64,000 nucleotides of DNA, from positions 57,687,728 to 57,751,727 of the forward strand of contig CM058236.1 in assembly GCA_030180135.1 (NCBI GenBank), read 5' to 3'. Shown in pieces: positions 23,282-34,285 of the stretch (position 1 is the first letter of the stretch; every line of letters begins with the position of its first letter). A program made the translations under genes and the position numbers. The notes under the pieces were generated by a model, which worked only from the letters and a program-made list of their open reading frames with translations, ran no database searches and was not told the origin of the DNA. The DNA comes from Orychophragmus violaceus (Eukaryota; Streptophyta; Magnoliopsida; Brassicales; Brassicaceae).

Positions 23282-24022
23282 TGTTGGGAATCCGAGCCAA
23301 TTCTAACAGATTCAGAATTCTCGCGAGTTCCCGATAGCCTAGGATCTAGGGTCTAGTTAATTGAATCATGGATCTCACCTCGTGATTACCTGGTGTTTAG
23401 CAGCGGAAGACTGATCAGGTAGCACGAGATCTACTGCGCCTCAGATGCTGTGCCTCTATCGTAGTCCACACGCACACAAGCTGGAATCCGCCGGGATGCT
23501 AGGACCGGGACTCGGATCTCCCTGGGAACTGAGTTTCTCTTAGGTTTCTGTGTTTTCTCTCTGAGAAAACACTCTCTTGTCGGCGCACACGAACACTTAC
23601 CCAGTCGAGATACAAAAACGAGTTTATATATATTGACCTCGCGGTGAACCGAAACATCAGTCTCGGTTTCGCCCTTGTGTCGACCGACACACTTAGTGGT
23701 GTCGATCGATACATGCCCTGTATCGACCGACGCACCCAATGGTGTCGATCGATACACCTCTTAGAAACTCAACTCGATGTGTATCTAATACACATCGATC
23801 AGACCATATGCCAATGATCAATCCCATGCAGAGTATATCCAACTTGCTTAGGTGTGTTACCCTGTAGGTTCACACGATACCAGAAATGAGCTACAAATCA
23901 TTTGTCATAAGTGGTTTCTAGCAAAACATTATGACTACCTAGTATCACATGAATTGTCCGATCTCGACAATACAACTATCATTAGAGTTCGTACAATGTG
24001 ATTTCAAGACATAATCCCAACA
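23282..24022 (-). repeat. 5' LTR of copia D
   Basis: 741 bp, same length as the 3' LTR. Minus-strand TATATATAAA at 23623-23632 is a good TATA box. Confidence 0.92.
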
Positions 24023-24027
24023 TTATT

Positions 24028-24683
24028 TCCCTTTACTTGATCCCATTAGCCTAAGTCATTGGCCAAGAAGGTACATGCTGATGTTTCCGAAGGTGGGTTG
24101 CGACAAGTTGTGCATATCGGTAAATGTTTGGTTTACCGTTCGGAAAGCTCGACGAAGTCCAGCTCGGAAGTTTACAAGAGATGCATTCAGCTCGGAATTC
24201 GCGAAGGGATAAACCATGTTTGTAAAAAGAGAAAGGAAAGGTTCGGATCCGAGCCAAGTTGGTTTCGACCAGCTCGAACCTGAGTTGGTTCAGCTCGGAC
24301 TTTTCGAGCTGGTTCAGCTCAGAAATCCGAGCTGGTTCAGCACGAAAAACCCGAGCTGGTTCAGCTCGGTGATTCCGAGCAGGTTTGGCTCGGTTCCGAG
24401 CTGAATCAGCCCGTTCTCTATCTGTTTGGTTGCTTCATTTATCCACAATCTCTGTTGCAAGGTATGTTTATCCGAATGGTCTGTCGTATACGAAATGCCG
24501 TTTGAAACGTATCCGTTGAATCCGTTTGTTCAATAAGTCGTTCAAGTGAAGCTGGCGATACTTCATATAATTTGGTTATTCATGCAAGACTTTGAACGTC
24601 CGATGCGGACATTCGTCTGTGTCCGATTGTTCGATCTTGTCTTCGGCTATTGTTTTCGTCGAGGAGGTTTTGTAGCCCCCCCA
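24028..24683 (-). repeat. 3' LTR of element A, part 2
   Basis: Resumes after the TTATT duplication and matches 32407-33012. Its outer end near the polypurine side reads GCCCCCCCA where the sister LTR has GACCCCAACA, so the terminus is slightly altered. The minus-strand G run at 24676-24682 marks the polypurine side. Confidence 0.8.
24246..24412. repeat. CCGAGCT/AGCTCGG hairpin array (3' LTR of A)
   Basis: Repeated CCGAGCTGGTTCAGCTCGG units, each a 7-bp perfect inverted repeat around a 5-base loop, at a period of about 22-24 bp. Confidence 0.85.
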
Positions 24684-24949
24684 GCTTGTCAGACTCGAAT
24701 GCAGTGATGACGAGGTTATTTTGTGTTTAGAGGTGAAAACAATTGTCCAAAAGAACTTCAACCGATGCTATTGTCCTTGCGACAACGGGTTGTTCGAGGC
24801 ATCGTTTTTCGGCCGCAATTAACTCTTTCATGCTGAGACATTTCGACACCATGCCTACTCATGAGCCGTTCTATCATGGTTTTCTCGGTTATGCTTGTGA
24901 TAATATGATTAAAAAGTAATTATTTCAAATTCCCATGCCCTGGTGAATT

Positions 24950-24958
24950 CTATAAGTA
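24950..24958 (+). promoter_or_regulatory. TATA box for antisense gene of element A
   Basis: CTATAAGTA on the plus strand, followed by a CT-rich, AAAACAACC-containing leader and, 190 bases on, the ATG at 25148. Position and context look like an ordinary plant Pol II promoter. Confidence 0.55.
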
Positions 24959-25147
24959 CTCACCCCTTCATTTTTCATCTTTCATTCCTCTCTCCAAAGA
25001 AAACAACCCAAAGGTAACTTCTCTCTCTAACTTCTTCTTAGTTTTTTGTGAGTTTTGTCAAGATTCCCAGCTCTGTTCTTGTGAATTTAGAAGCTTTGGA
25101 TCTTTTCCAAGTTTGAATTTTCTGCTTTGACGGCGTTTGTGGTAAAT

Positions 25148-27251
25148 ATGGTGGATCGTGAACCGAACCGTGGTTATGCTAATTCGTCCGAAGGAGAGTC
25201 TCCTGGGGTTTGGCATGCGACCAGGTCTCGTGCTAGTCGACCTCGCCCCTCGGCCACTGTGGATGCTTCGGTTAAGGGTGTGTTCGAGGGCGCTCACGTT
25301 AGTCGGGATGAATTCCTGCATTACTGGGATTACCCTCCAGAAGCGCCAAAGAAGACTCGTCCGAGGAAAAAGAAACTGATCCATGATCCTGTTGGTTCGA
25401 CATTGTCTTCGGCAAAGTCGGTTGCGAAGCTTCGACGCGATGCTAAGATTCCTGAGAGTGTGACGATCAGGATACCGTCTCCTAGCGACCGAGTCGAGTC
25501 TCCACCAAAGGGGTATTTCTCGGTGTACGAGATCTTCTTTGAGTCGTGCTTTCTTTGGTTCCCAATTCACGAACTTATCGTCCGTTACCTTCGACGTCAT
25601 GGATTGGCTTTGACGCAAATCACTCCTAGGAGCCTGAGGCATTTGGTAGGCATATTGGTCCGTAGTTTCGAATGCGACTGCACCTTCGGAACATGCTGCA
25701 TGTGGTTCCGATAAAGCGCGGTCCCGAGCACTACCTTAGGCCTTATCAACATCGGGCGGTTATAAAGGATTTAAAAAATCATGATCGCCAATGGAGACAT
25801 CACTTCTTCTACATCTTGATTGACGAGGCGTCCGTTGGAGAAGCTTGTGTTCCATTGATGATATCGAAATGGGGAAAGCTTGGTAGCGGACTTAGTTGTT
25901 TTTCGTTGTTTAGACTTATATCTTGCCGTTCTTACTAATTTTTTTTTTAAATTTTCAGCAAAAGATATATTCTTGACGTGTCCACCGCAGTTGGTTCCTC
26001 TCATTTGGGCGTTTCAGGATAGGGATACAAATTGGAATCAACACTTTTCGTTTGAGCGTATTATCCGTGCTAGTCAAATGGACGCGATTCGTCGAGCGGC
26101 GAGGACTAACGAGAAAGCGGGTGTGGACGACGATCGTCCGGATGATGTTGTTATCCAGGACGATGGTTTAATCTCCCCATGGCTTGCGGAAGGGGTCGAG
26201 CTTCCAGAGTTCGATTTTCACGGTTCGATGATTGGATTGGTCAGGATCCTATGATGGGCGAAGGCAATCCTGGAGCTTGTGCCAATGCTGATAATGGTGA
26301 GGGGATAAATGTTCCACAAGTTCCTCTGTCGGCGTCGTCAGATCGGGTCGTTGCGCCTGAGTCCAGTCGAAGGCCCAAGAAAAGACATGAGAAGGATTTC
26401 GAAGTTCCGCAACCTGATTTTAATCCGATCCAATTTGGCCCTAATGACGGTGGTTCCATGTACACTAACGCTGGTGCGGTTTCTAGCTTTTGTGCGGATG
26501 TTCGTCATCCGTGTGATCTCCCCACACAATACGAAGATATGATTTGTGGTGAATCCCTTGCTGGCAGGACATGTTAAGGGTTAGTTCCTTCACTTTGCTG
26601 TAAGGCACGCGATCTTATCTTACTACTTTGCTAATTTGTCTGAGTTTGTTTCAGGCATGGGCTTCGGTTAATCGTCATGCTGCTGAATCCGATATGAAGC
26701 TTCGAGGAATTCAGGACCGCTTCGCAAGGCGTTCCGTTGACAATGCGCGCTTGGTGGAGTCAGTTGCTGCTATGAGAGCTTCCATCGAAGATGGAAAAAA
26801 TGAGTTTGAGACGGCGAGGTTTTCCCTTGATGCCGAGAGGACTGCGGCCCTAACTGAAGTCGAGGCTTTAAGAGTCCAATTCGCCGAGAGAGAGGTTTCC
26901 CATTAGGTATCTCTTCGGAATGCGGCTGAGAGAGGGAAAAGGGGTATGCTAAACAAAATTGCATCCCGATTTTCCAAGTTTCGAAAGATCTTCTTGAAAC
27001 TTCGTTTGGCTATAGAGAGGCAAAGTCAATTCATCGCAGCAAGGAGTAACCTGGATTTGATCGCCGAATTGAGATCCGAGCATCCTCCTGCGTTTGAATC
27101 CGAAGAGGCGGATCTATTGTCGAGGATCCATCCGGGAGAGGGAGATGCCTTTGAATACAACCGGATGATTACCGAAGCTAGGGACTGCGTTGATCCATCT
27201 TTGTTTCAAAATGATGTCGCCAGTTCATCCCAAGGAGATGCCTGGTTTTAG
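25148..27251 (+). pseudogene. Antisense ORF of Tat-like element (PF04195-like 'putative gypsy type transposon' protein), disrupted
   Basis: Runs opposite to gag, between the pol remnant and the 3' LTR. Exon 1 starts at ATG 25148 (MVDREPNRGY) and includes a segment YFSVYEIFFESCFLWFP followed by LIVRYLRRHGLALTQITP. This pattern is typical of the plant domain annotated as 'putative gypsy type transposon' (PF04195). The frame shifts near 25665. Introns can be placed at about 25882-25958 (acceptor TTTTCAG) and about 26570-26655 (acceptor GTTTCAG). The second exon is acidic and continues to about 26575. The last exon is a long Ala/Glu/Arg heptad-like coiled coil with one stop near 26906, ending at 27251. 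Antisense ORFs at this position are known in Tat/Ogre elements; their role is not established. The domain call is from memory of the family, not from a search. Confidence 0.65.
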
Positions 27252-27464
27252 GATTACGGATATGACTTGTGTTTGTTGTTTGATAATTTCCTTAGGACGG
27301 TTGGTCGTCGTATCATCTTGTCTTTAAATATTTCAACGCTTTCAATCCCTTTTCGTATTTCGAAGTAGAAAATCTTTTAATGTATGATGTTTGATTTGTA
27401 TTTTCTGAAAGATTTTGGAATCCGTTTTATAGACCGTATTGGCTCAAGTAATTGGTTTAGCCGG

Positions 27465-27607
27465 GTTCCGAGCTGGTTCAGCTAGGAATTTCCGAGCTGG
27501 TTTAGCTCGGACCCAAGCTTGTTCAGCTCGGAGTTACCGAGCTGGTTCAGCTTGGAAGTTCCGAGCTGATTTAGCTCTGAATTTCCGAGCTGGTTTAGCT
27601 CGGTAAT
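27465..27607. repeat. CCGAGCT/AGCTCGG hairpin array, internal 1
   Basis: About six units of the same dyad as in the LTRs, with point variation mostly in the spacer and first arm. Confidence 0.85.
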
Positions 27608-27627
27608 TTGCGGTGTGTGTCTTTTAT

Positions 27628-27840
27628 AATGTTCGGATCGGTGTACTTGGAAGTGTTTTTACCGTATTTTGCTATGATCAGACCAGTGTGCCTAGAAGCG
27701 TTTTACTGGGGTTTGCGATGATTAGACCAGTGTGCTCGGAAGCGTCTTACTGGGTTTCGAGTCCGAGAGATAACAATATGTTTTTCTCTCGCGGACTTGT
27801 AATGTATAGACCAGTGTGTTCGTAAGCGTTTTACAGGGTT
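27628..27840 (+). repeat. Repeat with AGACCAGTGTGCTCGGAAGCG core
   Basis: Three to four imperfect copies of a 43-45 bp unit containing GACCAGTGTG and AAGCGTTTTACTGGG (about 27680, 27723, 27800). Confidence 0.65.
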
Positions 27841-28604
27841 TTTAGGAGCTTTACGGTTGACTTTGGTACTAGTGCGGGGTCTGCCGTCTTACATTCCCAT
27901 GTCGGCCGTGTACTCAATAATGACGTTGTCGAGACTAGTGTACCGTATTTTAATGGGTTTGGATTTTCAATTTCGTCTTTCCGCGAGACTCTCGCCTCGC
28001 ATCTTTCGTTCATTGAAAATAAACCGGTATCCGCAAGACTACCTTTCAAACATACCGAATTAAGATATACTTGGTTAGAACGTCATTTTACCAGCGTGCT
28101 GAGTAGCGTCATACTGGATTTTGGGGTCTGTTAGCGTCTCCAGTACTGGTGCGGCGGATTTGAAGACATGTCAACAACCCGTATTCTTGATCTTACGTCA
28201 ACCTCTCGACTTATGTTCCCTTTGCCGATAATAAACATACCTTGGCGGTATCTAAAATTTATATAGCGCACTTTTATCCGATTGTTGGATGTATAGAGCC
28301 TCAATCCACATAGGGCGTGTTGGCTAATATCCACGATGGATGTATGTGTTTGTTCGATGTGGCCGTCGGCGGACAAGATAAGCTATCCCTAACAACTATG
28401 CATGCGTAGTATGCGAATCCTAAGTTAAAAAGTTTATATCCTAATTTTGATCTAAAAAAATGTACTGAAATGAAAAGGAGAAAATAGCTTATTTTTGTTA
28501 CCAGATAATTTCGAGGGCATGGTCAGGTAGTTGAACTTTTGAAGTTGTGTTACGTCTCCAGCCATGATCAGTTGTGTGGAATTTCCGCGGAGCTTTTAGG
28601 AATC

Positions 28605-28880
28605 CAAGTCGGCTCAGCTCGGAAATTTCGAGCTGGTTTGGCTCAGGTCCGAGCTGGTTTAGCTCGGAGGCCCGAGCTGGTTTGGCTTAGATCCGAGCTG
28701 GCTCAGTCAAAAATTCTGAGCTGGTTTAGCATGGATCCGAGCTGGTTTAGCTCAGGGGCCCGAGATGGTTTTAGTTCGTCGGTTCCGTGCAGGTTTGGCT
28801 AGCCAGGATTTTCCCAGCTGATCTGTCAGAAAACTCCTAGCTGATTTGCTAGGAATTTCCGAGATAGTTCCTCGGAGATT
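28605..28880. repeat. CCGAGCT/AGCTCGG hairpin array, internal 2
   Basis: About nine degenerate units. The corresponding array in element C is at 40800-40915. Confidence 0.8.
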
Positions 28881-28967
28881 CCCAAGTATTTGGATAGATT
28901 TCGAGTGCGAGAATTGTTTTAAAAATTTTCAAATTCCGATGTGGAAGTATAGATATATATGAACCTA

Positions 28968-29070
28968 CCCCCCCCCCCCTTTTTGAGAGGGGGGACAGTT
29001 GAACCGATCAAAAAGACCGGCTGCCTACGTACCCCTTTCGGGATCAAGCCGTCCCGTAGTTCAAAATGCT
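28968..29070 (-). promoter_or_regulatory. Post-pol conserved block with G-rich tract
   Basis: Minus strand: GAACTACGGGACGGCTTGAT, then GGGGTACGTAGGCAGCC, then a run of G. The ACTACG...TACGTAGGCA motif is seen after pol in many Tat-lineage elements and is shared with element C (38948-39040). Confidence 0.6.
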
Positions 29071-29106
29071 TCGTAACAGTTTTTTTTTTTTGACGTTTGG
29101 TAGTCT

Positions 29107-31796
29107 TCAGTAGCGGAATCTTCTCAGATGCATCGCGTTCCATCCTCTAACTATCCTGGTGATGTTCATGGTCTCGAGTTCGTACACTTCGGGGCGGATC
29201 TCCCTTGTGATCATGTAAGGTCCTTCCCAATCTGATCCGGTATTCTGAAGCGCCGAGTTTCACCATGCTCTTCTTAGGACAAGGTCTCTTGCGGAAAAAG
29301 GTTGAGCATGATCGTCCGATTGGCCTGGTTGGTAGCTTCTCCCTGCTGAACTCATCTGATGGGCTGATTCATTGTTCTAGAAAGTGCCAGGAGTCTGTTG
29401 CTCTATATTCCCCCAGATTGTCCTGATTCCGGTGGCGGTAGGGAACTTGACGCATAGATGATAAGTCGACGGAACAACCTTCATTGCGTTTATCCATGAG
29501 ATCCCTAAAATCGCTCCATAGAACGTTGGACGATCAACCACTGAGAATTTAATGTCTTTGGAGATTCCACCTAAAGAGTAGTAGCTTTGGTGACGCAGTT
29601 CGGTTGTCCCTCTATTTCCGAATGTGGCTATGGTGTCTCCGGCGAATCCTGTTAAGGATGACTGAGAAGGCGTTCCCTGATTTAAGTTCATGTCCATCTT
29701 TTTCAGAGTTTCGCAGAAGATTACATTTACGAAACTTCCGGTGTCGATGAGTATGTTTGGCACGTGACGACCCTGTATGATCAATTCCATGACTAGAGGT
29801 TGATTGGTCTTTGAGATCCACACGTCGTCGAATGTTATCCTGTGATCCGTGCGTCGACTCGGCATGCTTTGCCTTGTATCTCTTCTCGGTGCGATTGCTC
29901 TCCATGGTCGTCGAGGGTAGGGGTCGGCCGTCGGTCTCAATCTTGGATGATATTGCGGCCCTTCCACGATCACGTTTTTCCTTTGATGGCTGCTTGCTTT
30001 AGGGTCTTCATCGCTTCGTTTTCCTTTATTGCTTGTCGCGACCTGTCCTTCCTGATGGTTTCTTTCTCGGTTTGATCCGTTTGGATGGCCGTTCCTGTTT
30101 GGCCTGTTCGGCTGATTACCCGTTTTCCGGTCATCGAGGTCCTTCAGGGTTATTGCATCTCCCAATTCTCCGGACACGAGTTTTGCAGCGAGTTTAATGC
30201 CTAGTTTGCGACAATCAGCAGTGTTATGGCCGTAAGATTGGTGGTGATCGCAGAATGCCTTTTCGTCGTAAGCGCTGGGGTTCCTTGTCCAAGTGTTCCA
30301 TGAGCTCTTCCTTCGTTCTCCCGGCCTTTGTTCTTGCTCACTCGAGCCGATCTGGTAATTATGCACCCCAACCGTTCTTTCGGGCCGTGAAGTGCTGATC
30401 GGTTCCGAGGTCCGTTTCTCGTTGCTTGTGCTTGTCGATAGGCGGGTTTCCTTGCTCGATTGCTTTTTAGACTTATATTTCTCAGATAAGACCTTCATCT
30501 CCTCAATGTCAACAATGAAGTCTATCGCTCTGTACAAAGCATCCGCCATCGTTTGCGACCGGTTTAGTGAAATTTCCTTCCTGAAGTCCGACTCATACCA
30601 AAGTGATTTCTTCAGTGCGTCGATACCCACTTTATTGCCAAGACCTTCAATTCTGGTGGCGACTCTTTTGAACCGCTCGATGAATTTTCTCAAACTCTCT
30701 GTTTCGCCCTAGATCAAGGCCCACAAGTCGACGTCAGAGGTATCTCTGTCCATGGAGATCGAGTATTGTTTCATGAACTCTTCCAACAGCTGTTGGAAAT
30801 TTCTGATGGAGTCGCGTTCGAATCTGGAAAACCATTCGAGGGCCGCTCCTTTCAAATGTTCCACGAACAGGAGACAAAAACCGGCATCCTTGTCTTTCCA
30901 ACTAAGATTTGCTCTTCCCATTGCTATCCGGAAAGCCATCATATGAGCTTTTGGGTTAGTTGTTCCGTCGTAGAATGGGATTTTGAGCTTGCCTGGATTG
31001 TAAATCCGAGTTTTGGTGATTCGCGCTTTGAATGGCATTTTTCGCGTTTCCTTCAGGACTCGATCGATCTCCGGCGCAACGCTTGTTTCCCGATGAACCT
31101 GCGACCGTAAAGTTTTGATCTCCGCAGTTGTTTAAGCTAGCGCGTCCCTGAGTTCATCGAGCTCGCTACGTTTGTTGCTTCTTCGTGGCTCACTTGGGTG
31201 GGCTCGTACTGCGTCGTCTTCTTCTGATAATTCGTCGTCGCTTAGCTGGGGGATGTATCGGCCTGCATCGATCCTTTCCTCCTCGTTTAAGGATAGTTCG
31301 GTCTGATTGTCATGCGGAATCGAGTCTTCATTCTCCCTGCCTTCTACGGCTTTTGCCGTTGCGGACTTTCGCCCACAGATTATGGGAGGAGGATCTGTGA
31401 GATTGGATCTAGTCGCCAGGGGAGTTTGTTCGCCTGTGGTTTGCTGACGATGTTGCGATGGACTTCTTGCCGACTCTCCGACATTGAGAAGTCCAGACGC
31501 CTTCGTTCAGGCGGGGAAAAGTTTATCGTTCGGGTCGTTCGAGTACGATTTCCAGTTTTCAGTCCTTCAACCTGCTTCGTGAGAGTGCTGTTTTCTTTTT
31601 CCTGTTCTTCTGCCCTTTGCTTTAACGCGGCCACCATCTCTTTCAGCTCGGACAGTGTCGCGTTAATTGTTGCATTCGGTGCGGCCGTGTTTGTAACGTC
31701 GCCGCTTTCCGAAGTGCTACATGTGGTAATGTTGGGTGTGTTGTCGCCGATCGGCAGCTGCTGATTTGTCTCGTCTCCGTTTCCGATGGTAGTCAT
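29107..31796 (-). pseudogene. gag: Gag-protease fused to integrase C-terminus (element A)
   Basis: ATG at 31796 (MTTIGNGDE) begins a Gag that is broken by stops between 31380 and 31040 and by one stop near 30709. The Gag core includes IPFYDGTTNPKAHMMAF and LKGAALEWFSRF (about 30800-31000). A CX2H-type knuckle, CDHHQSYGHNTADC, lies near 30240. The retropepsin reads ILIDTGSFVNVIF (about 29740), with the catalytic DTGS present. About 100 codons later the sequence passes without a gap into DLVLRR...WEGPYMI...WNAMHLRRF (29107-29310), the C-terminal end of a Ty3-type integrase. RT, RNase H and the integrase catalytic core are missing. The same fusion is present in element C, so the deletion is inherited by the family rather than local damage. 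Confidence 0.85.
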
Positions 31797-31849
31797 CTCT
31801 TTCGGATCTGTTAATCGGTGGTTTTTAAGTGTCAAAAGTTCCTTAGTTC

Positions 31850-31868
31850 CCCACAGACGGCGCCAAAC
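31850..31868 (-). promoter_or_regulatory. Primer binding site of element A
   Basis: Minus strand TTTGGCGCCGTCTGTGGGG against the 5' LTR. The first bases (TGGCGCCGT) match tRNA-Asp, the rest does not, so the primer tRNA is uncertain. Confidence 0.7.
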
Positions 31869-33012
31869 TGTGAGAGTCAAAACTCGCAAGGTCAAAACTT
31901 GTAGAGCAAAATTTTTAGGGAACATAAACTTTAAAGATAAACCACTAAGCTAGTAAACCCGGAGGATGTTTTATTGATGTTAGATCGGAAAAGAGTACAA
32001 AGGGGAAAAGAGAATACAAAGAAAAGAATCGGCTAAGAAAATTGCTAAAACTCTCAAGTCTAGATGCTAGGGTTTTTCGCTCTGCCTCTATCGTATGACT
32101 TCCATCTCCTTATATAGCTGTGGCAAGTCGGCTTCGAGGATATTTTTCGCAAGATTTGCGAAAATCTTCCTGTTGTTATCTCCTTCCTTTTTCCGTCAAA
32201 ATTTACATTTTCATCTAGGATTTTCCTCTTTATTTCGGAGATATCTTCTTCTTTACTTCTTCGAGTTTATCTCCTTTCTTTGACAACCATCTTTCCGCGG
32301 CTTGCCTATTTGTCGGATGGACCGAGAACGGACGATCCGAGTCCATTTATGTACAGACTTACTTATTCGGCCCAAAGTCGTTGTATGTTTGGGCCTAAGT
32401 TCTTATTTCCCTTTACTTGATCCATTAGCCTAAGTCATTGGCCAAGAAGGTACAGGCCGATGTTTCCGAAGGTGGGTTGCGACAAGTTGTGCATATCGGT
32501 AAATGTTTGGTTCACCGTTCGGAAAGCTCGGCAAAGTCCAGCTCGAAAGTTTACAAGAGATGCATTCAGCTCGGAATTCCCGAAGGGATAAATCATGTTC
32601 TGAAAAAGAGAAAGAAAAGGTTCGGATCCGAGCCAAGTTGGTTGCGACCAGCTCGGACCTGAGCTGGTTCTGCTCGAAAACCCGAGCTGGTTCAGCTCGG
32701 AAATCCGAGCTGGTTTGGCTCGGTTCCGAGCTGAATCAGCCCGTTTTCTGTCCGTTTGGTTGCTTCGTTGATCCGCAATCTCTGTTGGAAGGTATGTTTG
32801 TCCGAATGGTCTGTTGTATACAAAATGCCGTTTGAAATGTATCCGTTTAATCCGTTTGTTCTATAAGTCATTTAAGTGAAGCTCGCGATACTTCATATAA
32901 TTTGGTTATTCATGCGAGACTTTGAACGTTCGATGCAGACACTCGTCTGTGTCCGATTTCTCGATCTTGTCTTCGGCTATTGTTTTCGTCGAGGAAGTTT
33001 TTGACCCCAACA
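31869..33012 (-). repeat. 5' LTR of element A
   Basis: 1144 bp, TGTGAGAG to CCCCAACA. Minus-strand TATA CTATATAA at 32110-32117. Contains a short hairpin array (about 32628-32735), shorter than in the 3' LTR. Shows the empty site for copia D near 32403. Confidence 0.88.
32628..32735. repeat. CCGAGCT/AGCTCGG hairpin array (5' LTR of A)
   Basis: About four dyad units; the 3' LTR of the same element has about two more, which explains part of the LTR length difference. Confidence 0.82.
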
Positions 33013-33094
33013 GGTTACAAAACGTAAATCCATCAAACCAAGTGTGTGTAAATGCACACCAATACCAAAACATAAATCCATCCAAAATTGTTAC

Positions 33095-34000
33095 CTAGAT
33101 GAATGCTTCAACATATCTTGGTAGAAGATGAACTATGTATTTGTTTAAGACATGCAAACCAATACTAAAATTCGACTCTGATGCCACTTTAGTTATTGGA
33201 ATGATTAGAACATTACATGCCATATGAGATAATTCACCATAATGTGGTGTCTGATTTTTCCACCATTCTAAAACATCCAAGTCTTCATAAAAAGTCAGAC
33301 CTTCCATATACAAAGTCATTTTAGACTTTCTTTTTTCGGCAAGGTAGCGTTTTTCATACTCTTTGAAATCCAGCTATAAGCAAACCCAAAATAAGTATAA
33401 TTAAATAATAAATTATACTATAAAAAACTAAATCTATAAGAGAGAAAAGAAACTTATACTAAACGTAGACAAATGCCCCTCAGTTTGGTTTTTGGTTAAA
33501 AACTCATGTTTTACGTAAAGAAGAAGGCACATTCGTCGAACTTAGATTGTAACTTTTATATTAATCATAGAGTAAGGTTAATTTTCTGTCACAGATTCAA
33601 CCTTTACTTCACTAGTTCTTGGAAGAAATTTGGCTAACTATTGAGAAGAGTATAGTACTATTCTTTACTTCTACGTAAAGAAAAAGGCACATTTGTCGAA
33701 TTTAGATTGTAACTCTTACATTAATCAAAGATAAAGGTTAATTTTCTCTATCACAGCTTCAACCTTTACTATACTAGTGCTTGGATCAAGAATATCGAAA
33801 CAATACGTCATTATATCTGTTTTCATTCTCGGATCAAGAGTGGCTCCAATCTCAAGAATGGTACTATACTCTTACCAATAGTTAGCCAAGTCTCTTCCTT
33901 ATTTAACTACCATAAGTATCAGATCATTGTCTTCATCTTTTGAGTATTTGTTTAACAAGCTCTCAATCTTTCACATTTGGGAATAATGCAATTTTCCCTT
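33095..34000 (-). pseudogene. hAT transposase C-terminal half (copy A)
   Basis: Minus strand. A segment near 33720-33890 reads ILEIGATLDPRMKTDIM and then LDPSTS, the conserved core before the hAT C-terminal region. At 33095-33319 lies the hAT dimerisation domain (VLEWWKNQTPHYGELSHMA, then IPITKVASESNFS and LLPRYVEAFI). This domain pairs transposase subunits. The acidic terminal exon is on the other side of the Tat-like insertion at 16574. The catalytic N-terminal half was not found; a LINE fragment occupies the upstream side. Local rearrangement (33515-33890) duplicates part of the coding region. Not functional. Confidence 0.8.
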
Positions 34001-34285
34001 AGGATAACTAATACCTGATCAAAAAGAAAAAACTACTTAATAAGTACTTTGTTTTTTTTCTTTTTATCATTATTCTACTAGGCAAGTTTAAATATGTTCA
34101 ATGATTTCCAAACAATACAACTTCATTTAGAAATACAATCACTAATGATGTCTATTGTTTATCACAATCACAAAAGTATACGCAAAGGATAACTACACTT
34201 GAATCATTGCATTTTGGTTACAATCTAATAAAAACCATATTGAGTGGGAGAGGTGACTAAAGATTTTATGTGTAAGGAATCGATC

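Larger units (their letters stand above)
17281..24022 (-). mobile_element. Ty1/copia element D, nested in the LTR of element A
   Basis: 6742 bp with two 741-bp LTRs (TGTTGGG to CCCAACA, a perfect 7-bp terminal inverted repeat), an initiator-Met priming site at 23269-23280, a polypurine tract at 18022, and target duplication TTATT (17276-17280 and 24023-24027). The unoccupied site is present in the sister LTR near 32403. Gag is open, while integrase, RT and RNase H are decayed. By eye the LTRs differ at only about 8 positions. Confidence 0.92.
27252..29106. other. Non-coding part of element A with tandem repeats
   Basis: Holds two dyad arrays (27465-27607, 28605-28880), a 43-45 bp repeat (27628-27840) and the G-rich tract near 28970. 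No ORF supported. Position corresponds to the hypervariable 3' untranslated region of Tat-lineage elements. Confidence 0.65.
16740..33012 (-). mobile_element. Tat-like Ty3/gypsy element A, non-autonomous, with nested copia D
   Basis: Minus-strand element bounded by related LTRs (16740-24683, interrupted; and 31869-33012) and a 5-bp target duplication. Order in reading direction: 5' LTR, priming site, degenerate gag-protease, an abrupt join to the integrase C-terminus, a G-rich tract, dyad minisatellites, an antisense gene (25148-27251), polypurine tract, 3' LTR. RT, RNase H and most of integrase are absent. Without copia D it is about 9.5 kb. The extra antisense ORF between pol and the 3' LTR and the tandem repeats in the 3' untranslated part are known traits of the Tat/Ogre lineage. 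Confidence 0.85.

Noticed and set aside
24051..24283. Conserved small ORF in the LTRs of elements A and C (also near 32438 and 35500)
   Set aside because: Both strands are open in the same place and the three copies are homologous LTRs, so similarity reflects descent; no coding pattern seen.
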